This document shows positions 37,290 through 45,932 of a DNA stretch of 64,000 nt, piece after piece. This DNA is from VXNF01 sp965116465 (GTDB lineage: Bacteria; Actinomycetota; Acidimicrobiia; Acidimicrobiales; CATQHL01), in NCBI GenBank assembly GCA_965116465.1, contig OZ220687.1, positions 2,480,001-2,544,000 on the forward strand. Direction: 5' to 3'. Position numbers and translations under genes: made by a program. Under the pieces are notes generated by a model that had not been told where the DNA came from, made no database searches, and saw only the letters and a list, made by a program, of their open reading frames with translations. Positions within the stretch are counted from its first letter, which is position 1. Each line of letters begins with the position of its first letter.

Positions 37290-39059
37290 CTACTCGGGCA
37301 GGACCGCCGTCTCAGCCTGGGGCGCCAGGCGTTCCCGCAACTCGCGCTTGAGGAACTTGCCGTTGGCGTTGCGGGGCAGCGGCTCGTCCAGGAACCAGAC
37401 GTGGCGGGGGTGCTTGAACCGGGCCAGCCGGCCGGCGAGGTGGGCGGTGAGGTCGTCGGCGCTCAGCGCGGTGCCCGGGCCGAGCACCACCGCAGCAGCG
37501 ACCTCCTCGCCGAGCCGGTCGTCGGGCACCCCGAACACCGCCACCTCGGCGATCTCATCGAGTTCGTGCAGGGCGGCCTCCACCTCGGCGCAGTGCACGT
37601 TCTCGCCGCCGCGGATGACCACGTCCTTGGCGCGGTCCTTGATGTGGATCCAGCCGTCGGCGTCGATCTCGGCGATGTCGCCGGTGCGGAACCAGCCGTC
37701 GACGATGGCGTCTGTCGTGGCCTCGGGGTTGTTGAAGTAGCCCTTGATGACGTTCGGGCCGCGCAGCAGCAACTCACCCTGCTGTCCCGCCGGCAGGTCG
37801 TTGCCGTCGGTGTCGACCACCTTGGCCTCCATGCACGGCACGACCGGTCCGACCGAGGCCGGTTTCGCCACGTAGAACTCGCTGCCGATGGCCGTGGCGA
37901 TCCCGGTCGTCTCGGTGAGGCCGTAGCCGGTGATCGGCTGCCCGTGCCGGAGCGAGGTGTCGATCCGGGACACCAGGTCGGGCTGCAGAGCCGCTCCGCC
38001 ACCGCCCATCGAGCGCAGCGAGGAGGTGTCCGTGCGGCTCCAGTCGGGGTGCCTCAGCAGTTCTCGCGACATCGTGGGCACGCCGGTGAACGTGGTCACG
38101 CGCTCGCGCTCGATGATGCGCAGGGCTTCGGCGGGATCCCAGTGGTGCATGAGGATCAGCCGGCCGCCTGTCGCGGTGACCGGGTGCAGGACGCACGTGC
38201 ATCCGGTCACGTGGAACAGCGGCACCGGCAGGAGTGCCACCGGTGGGCCGGGATCCTCCTCGGGTGCAAGAGGCTGCGCGGCCGGTCGGTGGGCGCGGGC
38301 AGCGTCGCCGCAGTACCTCATGAACGCCAGGTTGAGAAGGTTGTGAATCGAACCCCGGTGTGTGGTCTGCGCCCCTTTGGGCGGACCTGTGGTGCCCGAG
38401 GTGTAGAAGATGCCGATGTCGTCGTCGGGTTCGATTTCTGCCACCGGCAGTCTGGCGGGTGCGCCGGCGGCGTCGACGATGTCATCCCACCGGGAGGCCC
38501 CCCCGGGCAGGTCGCCGTCGTGGCGAGTGACGATGAGAGCCGGTAGTCCGGCACTCGAGGACAGGCGCTCCAGGCGTTCGCCGTCGAGGATCGCCACCAC
38601 CGGCGAGGAGTCGTGCAGCGCGAATTCCAACTCGGGTCTGGTCCACCAGGAGTTCATGGCCACCGCGGCGGCGCCGAGCGACGTGATCGCCCAATACGAC
38701 AGCACCCACTCCGGGTAGTTGCGCATGGCGATCGCCACCCGGTCGCCGCGACCCACGCCGTGTTCGTCGCGCAGGTGATGGGCCAGCGACCGTACCCTGG
38801 CAGCGGCATCGGAGTAGCTGTAGCGCTCGGTGCCGTAGACGAGGTACTCGGCGTCGCCCTTGGCCGCCGCCAATTCCCAGATCAACCGCATGTGGGGCGG
38901 CGCGCTGTCGAAGATCCGGGTCGGCACACCGCGCACGTCGTGCAGTGTCCAGGCGAAGGGGGCGCCGGCGGCGGTCAGCTCGGCGTAGGCGCGGTTGAAG
39001 TCGGCGGGCAGGTCGTCTGCGGGGGGCGCGTCGAGGTCGTCGGGACTCTCGGAGGTCAC
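37290..39059 (-). CDS. AMP-dependent acyl-CoA ligase (long-chain fatty-acid/aryl type)
   Basis: Adenylate-forming ligase of 589 residues. Motifs in order: FYTSGTTGPPKGA (P-loop), ITGYGLTETTG (A5), DGWFRTGDIAEID (A7), KDRAKDVVIRGGENV (A8) and PLPRNANGKFLKREL with the catalytic Lys (A10). The N-terminal part (FNRAYAELTAAGAPFAWT) is short and unusual. GTG at 39057-39059 is chosen: it follows AGGATCCGAG and leaves the 44-bp gap to the upstream dehydratase gene, whereas longer starts would run into that gene. It would activate a fatty or aromatic acid to a CoA thioester for the surrounding degradative enzymes. Substrate unknown. Confidence 0.9.
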   Translation of the reverse strand: MTSESPDDLDAPPADDLPADFNRAYAELTAAGAPFAWTLHDVRGVPTRIFDSAPPHMRLIWELAAAKGDAEYLVYGTERYSYSDAAARVRSLAHHLRDEHGVGRGDRVAIAMRNYPEWVLSYWAITSLGAAAVAMNSWWTRPELEFALHDSSPVVAILDGERLERLSSSAGLPALIVTRHDGDLPGGASRWDDIVDAAGAPARLPVAEIEPDDDIGIFYTSGTTGPPKGAQTTHRGSIHNLLNLAFMRYCGDAARAHRPAAQPLAPEEDPGPPVALLPVPLFHVTGCTCVLHPVTATGGRLILMHHWDPAEALRIIERERVTTFTGVPTMSRELLRHPDWSRTDTSSLRSMGGGGAALQPDLVSRIDTSLRHGQPITGYGLTETTGIATAIGSEFYVAKPASVGPVVPCMEAKVVDTDGNDLPAGQQGELLLRGPNVIKGYFNNPEATTDAIVDGWFRTGDIAEIDADGWIHIKDRAKDVVIRGGENVHCAEVEAALHELDEIAEVAVFGVPDDRLGEEVAAAVVLGPGTALSADDLTAHLAGRLARFKHPRHVWFLDEPLPRNANGKFLKRELRERLAPQAETAVLPE

Positions 39060-39103
39060 GGCTCGGATCCTACGGTCGCGGTCGGTGCTGGTCCGGGCCC
39101 TGC

Positions 39104-40867
39104 TCACCAGCCACTGATCCAGCCCTCCAGGAGCCCGTGCGGCTCGGTTCGGTCGTCCTCCCCGGCGCGGTGGCGGAGCACATCGAAGTCGGCTCCGGCG
39201 TCGGCCTGCAGCACGTGCTCGAGATAGATGCTGCCGTAGCCGCGCCGGAACGGCGGTTCGGGCAGCGGCCGTGCGTCCAGCCGTCTCGCAATCTCCTCCG
39301 GCTCGACACACAGGTCGAGGCGGCGCACTGCGGTGTCCAGGAGAATCTCATCGCCGTCGTTCACGGCTCCCAACGGCCCGCCGACGGCGCTCTCGGGGGC
39401 GACGTGCAGCACGACCGTTCCGTAGCCCGTGCCGCTCATGCGGGCATCGGAGACGCGGACCATGTCGGTGACGCCCTCCGCCAGCAGCTTGCGCGGTATC
39501 GGCAGCATGCCCCACTCGGGCATGCCCGGCGCGCCCTTCGGCCCGGCACCCCGTAACACCAGCACGCTGTCCGCGGTGACGGGCAGGCGGGGGTCGTCGA
39601 TGCGCGCCAGCAGGTCGTCGATGCCGTCGAAGACGACGGCCGGGCCGCGGTGCTGCAGGAGGGTCGCCGACGCGGCCCCGGCCTTCAGGACCGCACCGTC
39701 GGGAGCGAGGGTGCCGCCCAGCACGGCCAGCCCGCCCGACGGCAGTAAGGGCTCGTCCAGGGATCGGAGGACGTCTCGATCCCAGACCTCCGCACCGGCG
39801 ATGTTCTCGCCCAGCGTCCGGCCCGTGACCGTGAGGGCGTCGAGATGCAGCAGCGGGGCCAACTCGCCGAGCAGGGCCGGGACGCCTCCCGCCCGCTGCA
39901 GGTCCTCGAACAGGTGCTCCCCGGCGGGCTGGATGTTGGTCAGAACCGGGGTCCGCGCCGCGATGCCGTCGAACCGCTCGAGGGGCAGATCGATCCCGAG
40001 ACGCCCGGCGAGGGCGAGCAGGTGCAGCACCGCGTTGGTGGATCCGGCGACGGCGGCGAGCACCGTCACGGCGTTCTCCAGGGCTTCGCGGGTGAGAACG
40101 GCCGCTGGGCGCAGGCCTTCGCAGGCGATCTCGACGGCCCGGCGACCGGTCTCCTCGGCAAGGGATCCTCGGCGCGCGTCGGTCGCCGGTACTGCCGCCG
40201 ATCCCGGCAGCGACATGCCCAGCGCCTCAGTGAGAGTGGCCATCGTCGAAGCGGTACCCATCTCGCTGCAATGGCCCACGCCGGGCCGCGTGGCGGCCTC
40301 GAGTTCGGCGTACTCGCCCTCGGACATCCGCCCCGCCCGCAGGTCGTCGGTGTAGCGCCAGATGTCTGTGCCGGCACCGATCCGCCGACCTCGGAAGTTC
40401 CCCGGCTGCATCGGCCCGCCGGTGAGCGAGATCGCCGGCACGCCCGCGCTGGCGGCGCCCATGAGCTGCGCCGGGACGGTCTTGTCGCACCCGCCGACCA
40501 GCACGACCGCGTCGAGGGGGCTGGAGCGGATCATTTCCTCGATGTCCATCGACATGAGGTTGCGATAAAGCATCGTCGTGGGCTTCATCAGCATCTCGCT
40601 GAGCGAGATGGTGGGGAACTCCAGCGGCAGCCCCCCGGCCCGGTGCACGCCGCGCTTGACCCCCTCGACCAGCGCACCGAAATGGAGGTTGCAGTTGACG
40701 AGTTCGGAGTGCGAGTTGGCGATGCCGATGACAGGTCGCCCCGAGATCGAGGCGTCCGACAGCCCCTCCGATCGGAGGGCCGTGCGGTGCAGGAATCCGA
40801 ACAGGTCCCGGGGTGCGAACCAGCGAGCGCTGCGCAGGTTCACGGGCACTTCTCGGCTGGCAGCCAT
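39104..40867 (-). CDS. IlvD/Edd-family dehydratase (dihydroxy-acid or sugar-acid)
   Basis: Iron-sulfur dehydratase of 587 residues. The three cluster Cys are at 59 (NSHSELVNCN), 127 (VGGCDKTVPA) and 200 (VGHCSEMGTASTM), an arrangement like 2Fe-2S members. Further signatures are SLTGGPM, SMATLTEALGMSLPG and the C-terminal GMPEWGM, VSDARMSGTGYG and AVNDGDEILLD. The overall length and the short N-terminus are nearer to sugar-acid dehydratases (arabonate/xylonate type) than to biosynthetic IlvD, so a sugar or hydroxy-acid substrate is favoured but not shown. It precedes the acyl-CoA ligase by 44 bp on the same strand and is divergent from the SDR pair. Confidence 0.88.
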   Translation of the reverse strand: MAASREVPVNLRSARWFAPRDLFGFLHRTALRSEGLSDASISGRPVIGIANSHSELVNCNLHFGALVEGVKRGVHRAGGLPLEFPTISLSEMLMKPTTMLYRNLMSMDIEEMIRSSPLDAVVLVGGCDKTVPAQLMGAASAGVPAISLTGGPMQPGNFRGRRIGAGTDIWRYTDDLRAGRMSEGEYAELEAATRPGVGHCSEMGTASTMATLTEALGMSLPGSAAVPATDARRGSLAEETGRRAVEIACEGLRPAAVLTREALENAVTVLAAVAGSTNAVLHLLALAGRLGIDLPLERFDGIAARTPVLTNIQPAGEHLFEDLQRAGGVPALLGELAPLLHLDALTVTGRTLGENIAGAEVWDRDVLRSLDEPLLPSGGLAVLGGTLAPDGAVLKAGAASATLLQHRGPAVVFDGIDDLLARIDDPRLPVTADSVLVLRGAGPKGAPGMPEWGMLPIPRKLLAEGVTDMVRVSDARMSGTGYGTVVLHVAPESAVGGPLGAVNDGDEILLDTAVRRLDLCVEPEEIARRLDARPLPEPPFRRGYGSIYLEHVLQADAGADFDVLRHRAGEDDRTEPHGLLEGWISGW

Positions 40868-40974
40868 CGCCGACTCACGCTAGAACATTCGCGGCCGTCG
40901 CAGTCTCCGGTGCTTTGGCGTCGGGGGCGCGGTGGTGCGCCGGTGTGGCCGGAGTGTCGACGGGGAGTGAGGAC

Positions 40975-41742
40975 ATGGGTGATCAGCGGCTTGAGGGGCG
41001 GCGCTGCCTCGTGACCGGGGCGGTCGGCGGTCAGGGTGCCGCCGTCAGTCGCCGGTTCGCGGCCGAGGGTGCCTCGGTGGCGGTGACCGATCTGGATGCC
41101 GGGAGGGTGGCGGATCTGGCTGCGGAGTTGCGGGACGGTGGTGCGATCGCGCTCGGCGTGGCCGCCGACGTACGGGATGAGGCACGGGTGGCGGCCGTGG
41201 TGGAGGCGGCTGTCGACGCTCTGGGTGGTCTGGACGTTCTCTACAACAACGCCGGCGTCCTGCTCACCGACGCCGACCGGCCGAGTGAGGAACTCGAGCG
41301 CAGCACGTGGGACGAGGTTCTGGCCATCAACGCCACAGGTGTGTTCCTCTTCTGCAAGCACGCGCTCCCGCATCTGCTGGAGGCGGCCCCCGGCTCGGTG
41401 ATCCTGAACGTGGGATCGGCTGCGTCGTACCGGGGCGATTCGCACTTCCATGCCTACGCCGCCAGCAAGGGGGCACTGCTGGCCTACACGGCGTCGTTGG
41501 CGCAGAACTACGGCCCGCGGGGCCTGCGGGCGAATCTGATCTGCCCCGGCTTCGTGGAGACCCCCATGGTGTCCACGTTCCTCGAGGATCCCGAACTCGT
41601 GGCCCAGGTCGCAGGTGTCACCGCGCTGCGCCGCATGGGCAAGCCGACCGAGATCGCCGCCTACGCCGCCTTCCTGGCGTCGACCGAGGCGTCCTACGTG
41701 ACCGACTCGATCGTCACTGCCCATGGCGGCCTCGTCAAGTGA
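40975..41742 (+). CDS. SDR-family oxidoreductase (first of tandem pair)
   Basis: Classical short-chain dehydrogenase of 255 residues: cofactor loop TGAVGGQG (the last Ile of TGxxxGIG is Gln), DLDAGRV, NNAGVLLT, catalytic Ser in GSAASYRGD, YAASK (Tyr-x3-Lys), ICPGFVETPM, and the C-terminal ASTEASYVTDSIVTAHGG. GAGTGAGG upstream supports the ATG at 40975; a longer frame to 40813 overlaps the divergent dehydratase. Its stop overlaps a possible GTG of the next SDR gene, and the two lie in one operon. Probably an alcohol/ketone oxidoreductase with NAD(P); substrate unknown. Confidence 0.92.
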   Translation: MGDQRLEGRRCLVTGAVGGQGAAVSRRFAAEGASVAVTDLDAGRVADLAAELRDGGAIALGVAADVRDEARVAAVVEAAVDALGGLDVLYNNAGVLLTDADRPSEELERSTWDEVLAINATGVFLFCKHALPHLLEAAPGSVILNVGSAASYRGDSHFHAYAASKGALLAYTASLAQNYGPRGLRANLICPGFVETPMVSTFLEDPELVAQVAGVTALRRMGKPTEIAAYAAFLASTEASYVTDSIVTAHGGLVK

Positions 41743-41747
41743 CGGCC

Positions 41748-42512
41748 ATGGGCAGGCTTGCCGGCAAGATCAGCATCGTCACCGGGGCGGGCCGCGGCAT
41801 CGGCCACGCCATCGCCACCCAATTCGGCGCCGAGGGTGCCGTCGTCGTGGCCGCCAACCGCAACGAGGCCGAGGGCGAGGCCGTCGTCGCCGAGATAGTG
41901 GCCAACGGAGGCGAAGCCACCTTCATCCGAACCGACATCCGCGACCTGGACGACTGCGAGCGGCTCGTGGCCGAGACAGAGTCGCGTTTCGGGCGCATCG
42001 ACGTTCTCTGCAACAACGCCGGTGTTGGCATCCTGCGCTCGGTGGAGGACACCTCGCTGGACGAATACGACTACATCATGGACACGAACGTGCGGGGCGC
42101 CTTCTGGCTCACGAAGCACGCCGTGGGGGGCATGGTCCGGCGCGGTTCGGGCTCGATCATCAATCTGGCGTCGGTGGCCAGCTTCGTGGGCTTCGAGAAC
42201 GACGCCGCCTACTGCGCCTCCAAGGGCGCGCTGCTGATGCTCACCCGCCAGGTCGCCCTGGAGTACGCCGCCGCCGGCGTGCGGGTGAACGCCATCTGCC
42301 CCGGCTTCATCGAGACGCCCGAGATGCACCACTTCTGCGAGCAGCAGCCCGATCCCGCCGCGGCGCTCGCGGCATGCCACGCGGCGCACCCCATGGGTCG
42401 AGTCGGCCAGCCGGACGAGGTTGCCGCCGCGGCGGTGTTCCTGGCCTCCGATGAGTCCTCGTTCGTGACCGGCGCCTCACTCGTCGTCGACGGCGGTCTC
42501 CTGATCCGCTGA
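41748..42512 (+). CDS. SDR-family oxidoreductase (second of tandem pair)
   Basis: Classical short-chain dehydrogenase of 254 residues with TGAGRGIG, RNEAEGE after the second strand, NNAGVGIL, the Ser of NLASVASFVG, YCASK, ICPGFIETPEM and the C-terminal ASDESSFVTGASLVVDGG. All catalytic residues are present. It follows the first SDR gene immediately: the first stop (TGA at 41740-41742) overlaps a GTG at 41739, in frame with the ATG at 41748, so translation is probably coupled. The pair looks like consecutive or alternative steps of one pathway. Substrate unknown. Confidence 0.92.
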   Translation: MGRLAGKISIVTGAGRGIGHAIATQFGAEGAVVVAANRNEAEGEAVVAEIVANGGEATFIRTDIRDLDDCERLVAETESRFGRIDVLCNNAGVGILRSVEDTSLDEYDYIMDTNVRGAFWLTKHAVGGMVRRGSGSIINLASVASFVGFENDAAYCASKGALLMLTRQVALEYAAAGVRVNAICPGFIETPEMHHFCEQQPDPAAALAACHAAHPMGRVGQPDEVAAAAVFLASDESSFVTGASLVVDGGLLIR

Positions 42513-42530
42513 GGTACGCGGCGCCTCAGC
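42508..42530. terminator. small hairpin at convergent gene ends
   Basis: GCTGAGG (42508-42514) pairs with CCTCAGC (42524-42530) across the stops of the second SDR and the convergent GST. Possible bidirectional terminator. Confidence 0.45.
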
Positions 42531-43170
42531 CAGGAAGCGGCGCCACGGGAAGCACGCCCGGCATGTCGACGAAACCCGGCAGGCGCTGCACACGCTCGGT
42601 CCAGCGCCGGAGGGCGGGGTAGTCCTCGCGTGAGATGCCTCCCTCTTCGGAGAGCGCGACGTCACCGAAGAGCGCGATGTCGGCAACCGTGGGTGCCGGG
42701 TCCGAGGCGACCCAGCCGAGCCCCTCCTGCTCGCGGAACCAGATGTGCTCGTCAAGCACGCGGAACAGGCGATGCGCTGCTGCCTGGCATGCCTCCAGGT
42801 CGAAGTCGTAGCCGAAGTTGACGCAGAGCCGCGCCGCGGAGGCGCTGTTGGTTGTGCCCTCTGCGAACTGCAACCAGGAGGCCACCTCACCGAGGAGCCG
42901 CGGGTCACCGGTGGGGTACCAGGTCCGGGCGGGGTCGTACCTGCTCGCCAAGTAGATCAGGATGGCGTGCGCATCGCGCAGGATGAAGCCGCCGTCGTCG
43001 ATCACCGGGATGTGGCCGAGAGGATTGATCTTCTTGAACTCGGCGCTCTCGTGCTCCCGCCCGGGGTGGAACTCCACCGGCACCAGCTCATGGGGCACGT
43101 CGAGGATGCTCAGCAGCAGCCGCGGCTTGTAGCAGTTGGCCGAGAGCAGGTAGTCGTAGAGCTTGAGCAT
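42526..43170 (-). CDS. glutathione S-transferase-family protein
   Basis: Protein of 214 residues with a GST fold. The N-terminal thioredoxin-like domain has KLYDYLLSANCYKPRLLLSI, LVPVEFHPGREHESAEF and INPLGHIPVIDDGGFILRDAHAILIYLASRYD, where NPLGHIPV and the Asp-Ala-His segment match glutathione-binding positions. The C-terminal helical domain is normal (ADIALFGDVALSEE). It lies six bases downstream of the Rieske-reductase gene on the same strand and is probably its operon partner. Since actinobacteria generally use mycothiol rather than glutathione, the true thiol or function (ring cleavage, dehalogenation, isomerisation) is open. Confidence 0.88.
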   Translation of the reverse strand: MLKLYDYLLSANCYKPRLLLSILDVPHELVPVEFHPGREHESAEFKKINPLGHIPVIDDGGFILRDAHAILIYLASRYDPARTWYPTGDPRLLGEVASWLQFAEGTTNSASAARLCVNFGYDFDLEACQAAAHRLFRVLDEHIWFREQEGLGWVASDPAPTVADIALFGDVALSEEGGISREDYPALRRWTERVQRLPGFVDMPGVLPVAPLPG

Positions 43171-43176
43171 GGCGGC

Positions 43177-44940
43177 CTACAGGTCGAGGACGAGCCGCCC
43201 GCTCCTGGCGCGTGAGACGCAGGTGAGCAGCCGGTCGCCGGCGGCGCGCTCGGCAGCCTTCAGGTAGACGTCCTGGTGGTCGGGCTCGCCCCCGAGGACC
43301 GTGGCGATGCATGTCCCACAGGCGCCTTGCTCGCAGGACGACGGCAGGTCGACTCCCGCGTTCCGGAGGCCGTTCAGCAACGACTCGCCGGCAGGGATCC
43401 GGAGGCTCCTGTTGCTGCGCGCCAGGGTGATGTCGAACGCCGAGGTGTCGTCCCGCGCGGATTCGTTCTTGAAGTACTCGAAATGGATCGCCTCGGTTGG
43501 CCAGCCGGCCTCGGCGGCGATCGAGCGGGCCGCGTCGATCATCGGTCCGGGGCCGCAGACGTAGGTGTGATGCATAGGGGCGTAGGACCGCATGATCCTG
43601 CCGAGCTCGACGCCGGTCTGTTCGGGCGTGAGTCCCAGGTGCCGGGTGACGTCGCCGGCCAGGGAATCGAGCATCTCGCCGAAGGCGACGTGGTTGCTGC
43701 TCTGGGCGAAGTAGTGGAGTTCCCAGGTCAGCCCCTGCCGGGCCAGCGTCTGGGCCATGGCTACCAGCGGTGTGATCCCGATGCCGCCGGCGATCAGCAC
43801 CGTCCTCGCCGCGTCCCGCCGGAGGGGGAAGCTGTTGCGCGGTGCGGAGATGTCCAGCCTGTCGCCCACATGGACGCTGCCGTGCATGTAGCGCGACCCG
43901 CCTCCGCCCTCCGGCTCCAGTTTCACCCCGATGCGGTAGACGCCGGTCAGGCCCGGCCCGTTGGTCAGCGAGTACTGCCGTACGAGGCCGTTCGGGAGGT
44001 GCACGTCCAGGTGGGCGCCCGGGTGGAAGCTCGGCAGTTCGCCGGCGACCGGCGCCAGCTCGAATGCGGCGATCCCCTCGGCGCAGAGCCACTTGCGGGC
44101 AACCCTGACCTGCAACTGGGGGCGACGGCCGCCTGCTGTGGGGGCCGCGCTGTCGCTGCGCAGGGGTTCGAGTGTTGCCACGGGCAGCGGCACGGCGACC
44201 TCGGTGGGCCGCGAGTCCTCCAGCTGTGCTCGGAGTTCCTCGAGCGCCCTGGCGTGATGGCGCAGGGTGGCCAATCGCTCCTCCGGTGCCGGAGCGGCGC
44301 TGAGCACCGGACGGATGACGCAGCGGCCCGCCTCGACCGGCTGGACGAAGAAGACCACGGAACTCTCGCCGTCGGTGGTCGTCGCGGTGACGGTGACCGA
44401 GTAGGCGCTGCGGGCGTCGATGCTGGTTGCGACGGCGTCGTCGGCTCCGAGCGCCGCGCCCGGCCGGAACGAGTGCCCAGCGAGTCCCTCGATCACGAGA
44501 GCCGCCGGGGCGTTGACCGGCAGGCTCCGGAGCACCAGCACTTCGGAGTCCTCCAGGGCCGGGATGGAGGGCGGCTCGGCGTCCGGGGAACCGCCCGACC
44601 AGACAAGTCCGTAGCGCTCCGCGCAGGCGAAGGTCGGCACGCGCAGCCCGCCCGCCGGCGCCTCGCCCGGATGTGCCGGGATGTAGCTGCAGTTCCCGTT
44701 GCGGTTCGAGTAGCGCCAGCCGTGGTACTGGCAGACGAGTTCGGCCCCGTCGTTGACGCCCGCCGAGAGGCGCATCCCGCGATGGATGCAGCGGTCCTCC
44801 CAGATGTTGATGAAGCCGTCGTCGGCCCTCCAGATGGCGAGTGGCCGGCCGAGCAGGCGGCTCCTGACCACGTGGCGCGGCACCAGGTCGGCGCCGGCGG
44901 CGACAGGGTGGAGCAGCGAGGCGGGGTCAGGAGCCGTCAT
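43177..44940 (-). CDS. fused Rieske-type and FMN/ferredoxin reductase protein
   Basis: Three-domain electron-transfer protein of 587 residues. Residues about 10-100 form a Rieske domain with ligands Cys51-x-His53 (CIH) and Cys70-x2-His73 (CQYH). A flavin reductase domain follows (RQYSLTNGP for the flavin, VLIAGGIGITPLVAMA for NAD(P), VCGPGPMIDA). The C-terminus is a plant-type [2Fe-2S] ferredoxin with CEQGACGTC (Cys536, 541, 544) and Cys574. The last two domains are like phthalate dioxygenase reductase. Its start overlaps the end of the oxygenase gene by 14 bases. It would pass electrons from NAD(P)H to the oxygenase and appears to supply the Rieske centre that the oxygenase lacks. Confidence 0.92.
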   Translation of the reverse strand: MTAPDPASLLHPVAAGADLVPRHVVRSRLLGRPLAIWRADDGFINIWEDRCIHRGMRLSAGVNDGAELVCQYHGWRYSNRNGNCSYIPAHPGEAPAGGLRVPTFACAERYGLVWSGGSPDAEPPSIPALEDSEVLVLRSLPVNAPAALVIEGLAGHSFRPGAALGADDAVATSIDARSAYSVTVTATTTDGESSVVFFVQPVEAGRCVIRPVLSAAPAPEERLATLRHHARALEELRAQLEDSRPTEVAVPLPVATLEPLRSDSAAPTAGGRRPQLQVRVARKWLCAEGIAAFELAPVAGELPSFHPGAHLDVHLPNGLVRQYSLTNGPGLTGVYRIGVKLEPEGGGGSRYMHGSVHVGDRLDISAPRNSFPLRRDAARTVLIAGGIGITPLVAMAQTLARQGLTWELHYFAQSSNHVAFGEMLDSLAGDVTRHLGLTPEQTGVELGRIMRSYAPMHHTYVCGPGPMIDAARSIAAEAGWPTEAIHFEYFKNESARDDTSAFDITLARSNRSLRIPAGESLLNGLRNAGVDLPSSCEQGACGTCIATVLGGEPDHQDVYLKAAERAAGDRLLTCVSRARSGRLVLDL

Positions 44941-45838
44941 CGCCGAGCCCCGCGGGAATCACGCCGTAGCCGACACCGAGGTCACTGAGCCAGCGCCGGT
45001 AGGCCACCGAGGCCCGGTCGGACCGCACCGACGCCTCGGCGCCCACCTCGAGGGGGAGCAGGCGGGGCGTCTGGTTCTCGAGGATCGGCTTGTCCTGCGC
45101 GGAGACCAGTGTCTGGAACGCCCGGATCTGCGCATCGCTGCTCACCTCGTCGATGACGCTCATGAAGGTGTGGAACAGCACCCGATCGGCCGACAGCGCC
45201 TGGCAGAACAGCGCGATGACATCGAAGCGGGACTCGTCGGTCGGGCATGACTTGTAGAGCATCACGCAGTAGGGATGCGGCACCCGGTACGTGTACTGCG
45301 ACATCTGGCCATCGGTGGAGGCGGCCGCCGCCTGTGGCTGGAAGAACTCGCAGTCGCGGGCCCACAACTCGTTCGTCTCGGGGTCCACCTCCACGGTGTA
45401 GTCCGCCACTTCGGTACGGGGCACCTGGCCCAGGATCCCCGCGTGCACGTAGGGGAAGTGACCCAGGTCCAAGAAGTTCTCCACGGCGCGGGGAGCGGAG
45501 ACGTGCACCCCGACCGAGAAGGTGGCGAGGTTGCGACGGTCGGGCTCGTCGCACTCCGGGATTGCGAAGATCTCCTCCGGCGGGGTTCCCAGGCTGGTCC
45601 AGGCGAAGCGGTAGGCGGCAATCGTCGGCAGGAGGTCGGGAGGCCTCCCTGCATGGTGTTGCTCCCCGGTGGTCAGCCACGCCACCGGTGCGCCGTCATC
45701 GTCCAGGCCGACGGTGACGTCCCTGTCGAGCAGCTGGGTCCGCGTGGTCTCGCCGGTTCGGAGATCGTCGAGGATCGCCACGGGATGCCAGAGGTCCAGG
45801 ATCGCCGGACCGGGCTCCTGTCGAGCCGTCACGTCCAT
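44927..45838 (-). CDS. ring-hydroxylating oxygenase alpha-type subunit without Rieske ligands
   Basis: Protein of 303 residues matching the catalytic half of phthalate-dioxygenase-type oxygenases. The non-haem iron site is ENFLDLGHFPYVHAG (His127, His132), with the family's later SAQDKPILENQTPRLLP and SVAYRRWLSDLG. The N-terminus begins like a Rieske domain (LWHPVAILDDLRTGETTRTQLL) but passes from PVAWLTTGE to HHAGRPPDLLP without any CxH or CxxH cluster ligands. The shortened length (303 instead of about 350-450) fits that loss. The downstream overlapping gene carries a Rieske domain fused to the reductase, so electrons may come from that protein. Likely substrate: an aromatic or alicyclic compound, unidentified. 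Confidence 0.88.
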   Translation of the reverse strand: MDVTARQEPGPAILDLWHPVAILDDLRTGETTRTQLLDRDVTVGLDDDGAPVAWLTTGEQHHAGRPPDLLPTIAAYRFAWTSLGTPPEEIFAIPECDEPDRRNLATFSVGVHVSAPRAVENFLDLGHFPYVHAGILGQVPRTEVADYTVEVDPETNELWARDCEFFQPQAAAASTDGQMSQYTYRVPHPYCVMLYKSCPTDESRFDVIALFCQALSADRVLFHTFMSVIDEVSSDAQIRAFQTLVSAQDKPILENQTPRLLPLEVGAEASVRSDRASVAYRRWLSDLGVGYGVIPAGLGDDGS

Positions 45839-45932
45839 ACCGGGGTGATGCTATTCGTCGACTCGAATCCGGTCGGTTCCGCGAATGGCGCCCGTGCAGG
45901 ACGGAGGGCCCAACGGTCAGGATGCCGCGCTG

